NCBI GenBank assembly: GCA_002319915.1 | Contig: DCFQ01000072.1 | Coordinates: 5,984 to 22,870 of the forward strand | Direction: 5' to 3' | Length of the DNA: 16,887 nt | Source of the DNA: Bacteroidales bacterium UBA1800 | GTDB lineage: Bacteria > Bacteroidota > Bacteroidia > Bacteroidales > VadinHA17 | Shown here: positions 1 to 7,100 of the stretch, in pieces | Layout of the letters: each line of letters opens with the position of its first letter | Position numbering within the stretch: position 1 is the stretch's first letter | Translations under genes and position numbers: made by a program | Notes under the pieces: model-generated | Databases searched by the model: none | Seen by the model: the letters and a program-made list of their open reading frames with translations, nothing else | What the model was told of the DNA's origin: nothing

Positions 1-981
1 CTCAAAGTGCGCATTCCCGGATGGGCCAGGAATGAAGCCATACCCGGCAGTCTTTACAGGTTTGGCAATGTCTCGGAAGATTCGGTTACCATCGCACTGA
101 ACGGAGCGCCTGTTAAGCTCCAGGTTGTCAATGGTTATGCAAGCATAGAAAGAAAATGGAAGAAGGGTGATAAGGTAGAACTGGACCTTCCCATGCCGGT
201 GCGTACTGTTGAGGCTGACGGGCATGTCAGGGACGATGCTGGAAAGATCGCGGTCCAGAGGGGTCCCCTGGTCTTCTGTGCAGAATGGCCCGACAACCCG
301 GACGGGAAGGTGCTCAACCTGCTGATAAATCCGAAATCCGGGTTCAGCGCCGGATTCAACCCCCAGCTGATGGGTGGAGTGGAAACAATAAAGACGAAGG
401 GGAACCAGACTGTCAGAAGGCTCGATGGGAAAACTGACACCCTTGCAGGGGAACAGATCACCCTGATCCCTTATGCATACTGGAATAACCGCGGACCCGG
501 TCAGATGAAAGTCTGGATACCCACAGTGATGGAAGCTTCCCATCCTTCTCCCGCACCCACGATAGCATTCACGAGCAGGGTCAAGGCAAGCAGGATGACA
601 AGGGAGCTGGCCGCTGTGAATGACCAGGATGTGCCTGCGGGCTCATACGACCCGTCGGTGTCAAATTACAATTGGTGGCCCGATACCAGTCAATGGGAAT
701 TCGTAGAGTATGATTTTGCACGGCCGGCAACCATATCGAAGACCAGCGTTTATTGGTTTGATGACGGGCCGGATGGCGGGTGCAGGATCCCCGATGAGTG
801 GGAAGTGCTTTACCTGACCGGCAACACCTGGGAGCCGGTAAAAAACAGGAATTCATACAAGGTAACAAAGGATGCCAGGAACACTGTCTCGTTCAATCCG
901 GTGAAAGCCACTGCACTGAAGATCAAGGTAAAGCTGAACAAGAGGTTCTCAGCCGGGATCTATGAGTGGGTAGTGGAATGA
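1..981 (+). CDS. GH127-like glycoside hydrolase (DUF1680), 3' part, with C-terminal discoidin-like domain
   Basis: The reading frame is open to the left edge (Leu-Lys precede the GTG at 7), so this is the last 326 residues of a longer protein and the N-terminal catalytic barrel is outside the window. What is visible is typical of the beta-sandwich tail of GH127/DUF1680 enzymes: the opening RIPGWARN segment, GKIAVQRGPLVFCAEWPDN at about residues 80-98, and LIPYAYWNNRGPGQMKVWIP near 157-176. Known members are beta-L-arabinofuranosidases acting on arabinose-containing glycans. From about residue 195 to the end there is a discoidin (F5/8C)-like module with many aromatics (NWWPD, SVYWFDDG, IYEWVVE), common in Bacteroidota versions and probably carbohydrate-binding. 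The next gene starts 22 bases downstream on the same strand, suggesting co-transcription. The exact enzyme specificity cannot be read from this fragment. Confidence 0.85.
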   Translation, partial: LKVRIPGWARNEAIPGSLYRFGNVSEDSVTIALNGAPVKLQVVNGYASIERKWKKGDKVELDLPMPVRTVEADGHVRDDAGKIAVQRGPLVFCAEWPDNPDGKVLNLLINPKSGFSAGFNPQLMGGVETIKTKGNQTVRRLDGKTDTLAGEQITLIPYAYWNNRGPGQMKVWIPTVMEASHPSPAPTIAFTSRVKASRMTRELAAVNDQDVPAGSYDPSVSNYNWWPDTSQWEFVEYDFARPATISKTSVYWFDDGPDGGCRIPDEWEVLYLTGNTWEPVKNRNSYKVTKDARNTVSFNPVKATALKIKVKLNKRFSAGIYEWVVE

Positions 982-1003
982 TCATGGTGATAACATCCCA
1001 GGT

Positions 1004-2584
1004 ATGAAAATCTGCTGGACACTTCTCCCGGCTTTATTGCTGTCAGCTGCCCTCTCCTGCGGATGCGGCAGGAAAGGCACAAACCCGCCGGCACACCACC
1101 GGCAGGTATATCTTGACCAGGTCAGAGGGAATGATGCAAACAGCGGAAATATCAGGCACCCGTTGAAAACCATAGCCCGGCTCAACGAGATCATGAAAGA
1201 AAGGGCCGTTGATGCCTTCCTGGCAGGAGGACAGCTGTTTGAAGGAACCCTGACGCTGAAGGGCAGGTCGGGGACATCCGCTGACACGGTTACGATCAGT
1301 TCATACGGGACCGGAAGGGCGATTATAAATGGAGGCAACGGGGAATCGATCATCATCGACAGTTGCAGCTTTGTTTCGGTAAGGAATATTGAGATCAGGG
1401 GCAATGGCAGGAAAGGAGGAAACACTGCCAACGGACTGGCAATTAAAGGTTCACGGAACTGCTGCGTTGAGGATGTCGTTTCAGCGGGATTCCAGGTATC
1501 AGGTATCGATCTGTACAATTGCAGGAATATCGTTGTCAGGAAGGCTTATGCCCATGATAACGGGTTTTGCGGAATAAATGTGATGGGTTCCCGGAGAAGC
1601 CTCTCTAGGAATATCCTCATCAAGGATTCGAGGGCTGAAAACAACCCGGGCGATCCTGCAATCCTGGATAACCACAGCGGGAACGGGATACTCGCAGGAG
1701 TCTCCGACAGCGTCATCATCGATCACTGCACAGCGACCAATAACGGCTGGGACATGCCCCGCCAGGGCAATGGGCCGGTCGGAATATGGGCTTGGGAAAG
1801 CGATCATGTGACCATTCAGTATTGCATAAGCTACAGGAACAAAACCTCTGCAGGTGGCAAGGACGGGGGCGGGTTCGATCTTGACGGAGGGATGACCAAT
1901 TCGGTCATTCAGTATTGCCTCTCGTATGAAAACCAGGGTGCAGGCTACGGCCTTTTTCAGTACTGGGGAGCATCTGACTGGCACAGCAATGTCGTGAGAT
2001 ATTGTGTCAGCATTAATGACGCAACAACAACGGGAGGCTCGGGCAGCTTTTTCATATGGAACGGCAGCGGGGAGAGCAGGCAGCTGAGGGATTGTTATTT
2101 ATATAACAACGTTGCATGGAACACCAACCCACCGGTCATTAGTTATGAAGGCGCCTCAAATCACCAGGACTTTATTTTTGAGAACAATATATTTATCGGT
2201 GGGAGCGGCCTGACATCAGGAAAGAACACCGGCAGCATATTCACCGGGAATGTATGGTGGAGCACGAAGGGTCCGTCGGCAATCTTTGGCTATACCTCGC
2301 TAGGGGTCTGGGCAAAAGCGACCGGTCAGGAGATGTCGGGGGGAAGGTTGGCGGGAGTCGGGGCTGATCCGTTGCTGAAGGACCCGTATCTTACTGAAAT
2401 TACAGATCCGTATTTGCTCGGCAGGTTGACAGGGTACACACTCCGTGACGATTCCCCGGTCAGGGGAAGGGGAGTGGTCATCGTATCAAAATACGGGGTG
2501 GATCCGCCCGAAGAGGATTTTTTTGGTAACCGAATACCGGTCGGGAAAGCGGCTGAACCGGGGATTTATCAATTCAGGAAATAA
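1004..2584 (+). CDS. right-handed parallel beta-helix lipoprotein, pectate-lyase-like
   Basis: 526 residues. The N-terminus is a lipoprotein-type signal (MKICW, a hydrophobic run, then Cys19 or Cys21 as the lipidated residue), so it is probably anchored in the outer membrane. Residues 33-62 carry the YLDQVRGNDANSGN...PLKTI segment that opens many secreted beta-helix proteins (DUF1565/PL-like). Roughly residues 85-400 are repetitive short strands with Asn/Cys/Ile ladders (VRNIEIRGN, VIIDHCTATNN, VIQYCISYRN, VIQYCLSYEN), the pattern of a right-handed parallel beta-helix. An acidic glycine-rich stretch with D287, D292 and D294 (DGGGFDLDGG) may bind calcium or substrate. Beta-helix proteins of this kind include polysaccharide lyases and glycosidases acting on pectin and related uronates. 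No catalytic triad can be assigned by eye, so activity is unproven. It follows the GH127-like gene closely and is likely part of the same locus. Confidence 0.8.
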   Translation: MKICWTLLPALLLSAALSCGCGRKGTNPPAHHRQVYLDQVRGNDANSGNIRHPLKTIARLNEIMKERAVDAFLAGGQLFEGTLTLKGRSGTSADTVTISSYGTGRAIINGGNGESIIIDSCSFVSVRNIEIRGNGRKGGNTANGLAIKGSRNCCVEDVVSAGFQVSGIDLYNCRNIVVRKAYAHDNGFCGINVMGSRRSLSRNILIKDSRAENNPGDPAILDNHSGNGILAGVSDSVIIDHCTATNNGWDMPRQGNGPVGIWAWESDHVTIQYCISYRNKTSAGGKDGGGFDLDGGMTNSVIQYCLSYENQGAGYGLFQYWGASDWHSNVVRYCVSINDATTTGGSGSFFIWNGSGESRQLRDCYLYNNVAWNTNPPVISYEGASNHQDFIFENNIFIGGSGLTSGKNTGSIFTGNVWWSTKGPSAIFGYTSLGVWAKATGQEMSGGRLAGVGADPLLKDPYLTEITDPYLLGRLTGYTLRDDSPVRGRGVVIVSKYGVDPPEEDFFGNRIPVGKAAEPGIYQFRK

Positions 2585-2593
2585 GGGGTTTTT

Positions 2594-2627
2594 CAGAGGA
2601 AAACAGGAGGAGACACGGAGAACACGG
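2594..2627 (+). repeat. 34-base direct repeat, left copy
   Basis: A purine-rich segment beginning cagagga and containing cacggagaac. It matches 3757-3790 at 29 of 34 positions in the same orientation. The two copies bracket the palindromic array and the transposase gene, so they may be island ends or another dispersed repeat family. Purine-rich cacagag/cacggagaac segments are, from memory, frequent in Bacteroidota intergenic DNA. A simple target-site duplication would be shorter and identical. Confidence 0.7.
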
Positions 2628-2748
2628 TTGGGTTTGCCGAGACTCATTGTGACAGGCGAATTTAGTCCAGTTCATCCCTACCGGATTACCTTAATTAATG
2701 ATTGATCATTGTGCTACAATCAGTTCGTTCCTGTCGGAACTCATAGGA

Positions 2749-3131
2749 CATAGCGCCGTTCAGTTTGTAGTCAAAATTGTTGCAATAATAATTCATAGCT
2801 ATCTTGGTGTTCAGTTGGCAAATGAATAATGAATGTCCCATAGCCACGTAGTGTCATTCAATTTGTAATAACAAATGCTGCAATCCCGATTCAATAGCCA
2901 TGTAGTGGGGTTCAGTTTGTAGGGCACGGATGTTTTACAATTAGCACAGCCACGTAGTGGCGATCTGATTGTAGCCACATGGTGGCGTTCAGTTTGTAGC
3001 CATAAAAGTTGCTATTCCAATTCCATAGCCACGTAGTGGCGTTCTGATAGTAGGACAAGGGATATCATAAAATTAGTTTAACCACGTAGTTTAGTACTGT
3101 TTGTAGCCATGTAGCGGCATACAGTCAGCAG
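2749..3131. repeat. array of nine degenerate REP-like palindromic repeats
   Basis: Nine copies of a ~28-30 base unit lie in one orientation, at about 2749, 2794, 2839, 2893, 2945, 2972, 3024, 3077 and 3104. The best copies hold GCCACGTAGTGGC, a perfect 5-bp stem (GCCAC/GTGGC) around a GTA loop, followed by gttcagtttgtag. The 2749 and 2794 copies have lost most of the palindrome. Starts are 45, 45, 54, 52, 27, 52, 53 and 27 bases apart, so units sit either back to back (27) or one AT-rich spacer apart (~52). Spacers before several copies resemble each other (ttgc, some bases, then aattc or attc and atag), so the larger unit is probably ~52 bases. Short palindromes beside a Y1 transposase are the hallmark of REP/RAYT systems. 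Confidence 0.85.
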
Positions 3132-3303
3132 CTAACCATTTTAAGTATTTAATATCATGTAATTTTGTTTTACGACATAAATTTTAACTGTATTACTAAT
3201 ACCTTTGATTCAGCTCTATATTTCAGTAAGGAATATAGAAAATTACCCGTCTCGCTGAATTTTGAATCTTAATCTCGATAGAATGGCAAATACCTAATCC
3301 CAG

Positions 3304-3750
3304 GTGTATCTGCATTTGGTTTTTACTCCAAAGGGACATGAAAATGTAATACCTCAATCCCATAAGGAGGAATTACATAAATATACTACGGGCATCATTC
3401 AAAATCGCAAACATAAATTGCTGGCGATAAACTTTATGCGTGATCATGTCCATATTTTCTTTGGATATCACCTTTCACAACCCATACCAGATCTTGTGAG
3501 AGATATAAAAGCCTTCTCTTCAAAATTCATAAATGAACAAGGATGGATGCCAGGTAAATTTCAGTGGCAGGAAGGTTACGGGATGTTTTCCATTAGTCAC
3601 TCGCATATTGATCGGGTAGTCAGATATATACATAGCCAGGAAGCACATCACGAATCAAGAACATTCAGGGAAGAGTATCTTGAGTTTCTGGAAGAAAATG
3701 AGATAAAATACGATCCCGAATATCTTTTTAATTGGATAAAAATAACTTGA
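3304..3750 (+). CDS. IS200/REP-associated (RAYT-like) Y1 transposase, N-terminus interrupted by a stop
   Basis: 148 residues from a GTG, matching the full core of the Y1_Tnp/IS200-like family: VYLHLVF first strand, FMRDHVHIFF with the HUH metal-binding pair His48/His50, WQEGYGMFS, and RYIHSQ with the expected nucleophile Tyr108 and its partner Gln112, then EAHHESRTFREEYLEFL at the tail. Such enzymes cut and rejoin single-stranded DNA at hairpin ends. Upstream in the same frame, 3283-3303 reads MANT-stop-SQ before VYLHLVF. Family members usually begin like MANTYSQ, so TAA at 3295-3297 replaces an expected Tyr codon. The gene is therefore either a recent pseudogene or uses the GTG as a secondary start lacking seven residues. 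No Shine-Dalgarno sequence precedes the GTG. The palindromic array immediately upstream is its likely substrate family. Confidence 0.8.
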   Translation: MYLHLVFTPKGHENVIPQSHKEELHKYTTGIIQNRKHKLLAINFMRDHVHIFFGYHLSQPIPDLVRDIKAFSSKFINEQGWMPGKFQWQEGYGMFSISHSHIDRVVRYIHSQEAHHESRTFREEYLEFLEENEIKYDPEYLFNWIKIT

Positions 3751-3756
3751 TATTCA

Positions 3757-3790
3757 CAGAGGAGATCAGGAGGAGGCACGGAGAACGCAG
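3757..3790 (+). repeat. 34-base direct repeat, right copy
   Basis: Same-orientation partner of 2594-2627 (29 of 34 identical, including cacggagaac and caggaggag), beginning six bases after the transposase stop codon. The region between the two copies, 2628-3756, is the AT-rich repeat-plus-transposase block. Confidence 0.7.
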
Positions 3791-3798
3791 AGGTCGGA

Positions 3799-3885
3799 TC
3801 AGAGCTTGGAGATCAGGAACAGGATAAGCCCTGCGATGATAACATACAGGGAAATCTCGAATATCTTAAAAATGCGCTTGCTCAT
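3799..3885 (-). CDS. possible 28-residue single-pass membrane peptide
   Basis: On the - strand, ATG at 3885-3883 runs to TGA at 3801-3799. The predicted peptide begins MSKRIFKIFEIS, continues as a strongly hydrophobic segment (LYVIIAGLILFLI) and ends SKL. Basic ends around one membrane-spanning stretch are what a real small membrane protein looks like, and AAGGA directly precedes the ATG, although that spacing is too short for a good ribosome site. It is the only - strand gene candidate here and lies in otherwise non-coding DNA. I do not recognise a family. It could instead be a chance frame or the remnant of a larger gene. Confidence 0.4.
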   Translation of the reverse strand: MSKRIFKIFEISLYVIIAGLILFLISKL

Positions 3886-4142
3886 TCCTTAATTATTCCG
3901 GGGAAGGAAATTACTGATCATCTTTTTGGTCGATTGTAAAATTACATGTTAGGCAGCTAACCCCGCAGTATCATTTGTTAATCAGAGAACTCTCCTTTGA
4001 TTTTATTAAATATCCATTTGTTCATATGTTGGGTGTCAAATGTTAAGTTGCCTGCCGACCCGGCAATTATTTCCAAATGTTTGAGTAATTTAGGGGTCTT
4101 GAAATTGTGGAACCTCTCTGTCTTTAAGAACGGAAGAACTGA

Positions 4143-4158
4143 TCCCGGGCAACCGGGA
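4143..4158 (+). promoter_or_regulatory. short GNRA-type hairpin in HTCS leader
   Basis: TCCCGG-GCAA-CCGGGA forms a perfect 6-bp stem closed by a GCAA tetraloop, a stable RNA fold. It ends 30 bases before the HTCS ATG. No T-run follows, so it is not a standard terminator. It could tune translation or mRNA stability, or be incidental. Confidence 0.35.
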
Positions 4159-4188
4159 AAAAGCCTATGATCATTTATCCGCCTGAAG

Positions 4189-7100
4189 ATGAACCTGACC
4201 GTTAAAAAACCTTCATATTCCCTGAAAGCTGTCATCTCAGTGCTGGCATTCATCTGCCTGTACCCCATGGCTGCACTGCCGCAGGCCGGAGGTATATCAT
4301 TTTCCCACATCGATGTCAACAACGGATTATCCGACAACAGGGTCACCTGTATCTTCAGGGACTCGAGGGGATTCATCTGGTTCGGCACCGCAAACGGACT
4401 GAACCGGTTCGACGGGTATAAATTTGAGGTTTTCAGGAGCAGCAGTGCCGACTCAAATTCAGTTGCTGACAATGCGATCAACTGCATTGCCGAGGACGGG
4501 AACGGCAGCCTGTGGATCGGAACGAGGAACGGCATCAGCGTGATCGACGGCGAGACATTCAATTTCAGAAAGGTGCAGCTCGTTTCAAGATACCCTTCCG
4601 AGTGCTCGGATATCAACTACATCACGGCAATATCCTCCGACAACAACGGAAATATTCTTGTAGGTACCAACGACGGCTTATTCTTCCAGGATATCGATAA
4701 AAGCACATCCGATCATATTCTGATAGAAGATTCGAACTGTGCATCAGACATCAACAATATCACTGCCATCATTCCGGCTACGCAGGGTTCGTACTGGATC
4801 GGTACGGAGAATGGATTTTTGCTTAAGTATTCCCCTTATACAAATTCCTTTGAGAAGTTCGATCCCCTCAGAAGCAGAGGGGAATCAAGAGGGCCGATCT
4901 CCCGGTTGTTCGCCGACAGGAGCGGCAAGCTCTGGGTGGCTGATAATAACGGTCTTTCGATATTTGACACCGACAGCAAAACCTGGAGCACAGGTTTCCC
5001 TGATAACACTGGCTCGCTGTTCAGCGAATCCCAGATTTCGGGGATCAGCCAGGATATTGACGGCAATATCTGGGTATCTACCGACGGACGGGGGATATTC
5101 ATCCTGAGACTCCCTGATTATTCCATGATCAATATTACCCAGATGCCATATGCAAGCGGAGCCTTGTCGAGCAATGGGATTGTATCGCTTTACTCCGACG
5201 GCTCAGGCAATGTATGGGCTGGCAATTCAAAGAAAGGTGTCGATTTTTACAGGAAGAATGTGAGGAAGTTCAGGCTCTACAGGAATTACCCTGGCAATCT
5301 CAACAGTCTGAGCAGCAACGATGTAAATTGCATAATGGCGGATTCGCAGGGGAATCTGTGGGTGGGAACAAATGGCGGGGGCCTCAATAAGTATAACAGG
5401 AAGACAGGCAGGTTCACCTGCTATAACAATAAACCGGGGAGTCAGAACAGCTTGAGCAGCAATATTGTGGTCTCTGTATACGAAGATTCTGAAGGGAAGA
5501 TCTGGATCGGCACCTACCTGGGCGGTCTGAACTGCCTTGACCCCGCAACCGGCAGGATAAAGGTTTACAGGCACAATGCATCCGATACGTCATCTGTTTC
5601 CGACGACAGGATATATGACATCTGTGAAGACAGCAAAAAGAATCTCTGGATAGCAACCCTGACCAGCGGTCTTGACAAATTTGACCGCACAACAGGGAGA
5701 TTCAGGAGATACAATATGCAGAACAGCCCGATCTGTTTTGATTACCTGAATTCCCTGACAATCGACAGGAATGACAATCTCTGGATCAGCTCGGCCAACG
5801 GGCTTATCCATTTTGATCCTGACCTGAACAGGGCCGAGTGCTTCTTCAGCAATCCGGCAAATCCGGGTTCCCTGAGCGACAACCATGTGATCTCCACCTA
5901 CTTCGACAGCAGGGGAATGTTCTGGGTCTGCACCGCCAACGGGCTGAACCTGATGGACACTGTCCGGGGCAGGTTCCGGATATTCACCGAAGCCGACGGG
6001 CTGCCTTCAAACAATATCCTCCGGATACTCGAAGACAGGAACAGCGATCTCTGGATCAGCACAAAGAACGGTTTGTCAAGGCTCAGGATCGCCAGAAAGG
6101 CCGGGACCGATTCCCTGCTTTACAGCTTTATGAATTACGGCATAAGCGACGGCCTCCAGGGAAAGGAGTTTGCCGAGACTGCCGCATTTGCCTCAAATGA
6201 CGGGGTTCTCTGGTTTGGAGGTCCGGATGGTCTTAATTCATTCAATCCCCTCGGGATAAAGGTCGACACAACAGCATCCAGGGTCCTTTTTACTGATTTC
6301 AGGATAATTAACAGGAGGATCACAAAGGGAGAAAAGATCAACAACAGGGTGATCCTTGAAAAGCCCGTTTTCAATACTGATGAGATCGTCCTCAGGTACA
6401 GGGAGAATTCCTTTACGATCGATTTCGTGGCGCTCAATTATTTCTTCCCTGAGAAGAACAGGTACTCATACAACCTGGAAGGATTCAATGATGTGTGGAC
6501 AACAGCGGCGGGCAATGAGAATTTTGCAACATTCACGAACCTGCGGAACGGGACTTATACCTTCAGGGTAAAGGCAACAAACGGCGACGGGATATGGAAC
6601 GACTATGCCGCTTCAATCAGGATAAGGATCCTGCCTCCGTTATGGAAAAGCTGGTATGCTTACACAGTATACGTTCTGCTTATCCTTTCTGCATTTGCAC
6701 TTCTGAGATACCTTATCCTTTACAGCGAAAGGCTCAGGATGAGGATCGAGCAGGAAAGGATCAATTCGGATCACATCCATGAGATCGATTCACTGAAGAT
6801 CAGGTTCTTTACCAATATTTCGCATGAGCTTCGAACTCCTCTTACCCTAATTCTTTCGCCACTTGACAAGCTGATGGAAAAATACGGAACATCACCGGAG
6901 GCTAAAACACTGCGGCTCATTCAGCAAAACGCCCGAAGGCTGCTCATGATGGTCAACCAGCTGCTCGATTTCAGAAGGATGGAAGTCCAGGGATTTAGGT
7001 TCAACCCTGCCTTCGGGAATATAGTTTCTTTCATCGGCGGTGTCGTTGCATCATTCAACGACCTTGGTGAGCAGAAACAGATCAGGCTGATCTTCAAAGC

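Larger units (their letters stand above)
2585..3303. other. AT-rich intergenic region with repeats, no convincing gene
   Basis: About 720 bases between the beta-helix gene and the transposase. It is clearly more AT-rich than the flanking PUL genes. It contains one copy of a 34-base direct repeat at 2594-2627, an apparently unique stretch to about 2748, the nine-copy palindromic repeat array at 2749-3131, and about 150 bases of AT-rich sequence before the transposase. The only longer open frame there (2445-2705) mostly overlaps the beta-helix gene out of frame and is not supported. Confidence 0.75.
3751..4188. other. intergenic region between transposase and HTCS gene
   Basis: About 440 bases holding the right copy of the direct repeat, the possible small - strand gene at 3799-3885, and from 3886 to 4188 an AT-rich stretch that must include the promoter and leader of the HTCS gene. 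I found no exact TAnnTTTG promoter element. The one structured element seen is the short hairpin at 4143-4158. Confidence 0.6.

Noticed and set aside
2445..2705. 86-residue + strand frame across the end of the beta-helix gene
   Set aside because: Starts out of frame inside the beta-helix coding sequence and runs into the purine-rich direct repeat; no recognisable domain.
2749..3131. CRISPR array (repeats of ~28 bases with ~24-base gaps)
   Set aside because: Repeat copies differ strongly from each other, intervals vary (27, 45, 52-54), the spacers are similar to one another rather than unique, and no cas gene is present.
3978..4616. 212-residue open frame on the - strand overlapping the HTCS start
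   Set aside because: Most of it is antisense to the conserved signal peptide and first propeller blades of the HTCS; its translation shows no domain, and the part outside the HTCS gene is AT-rich leader.
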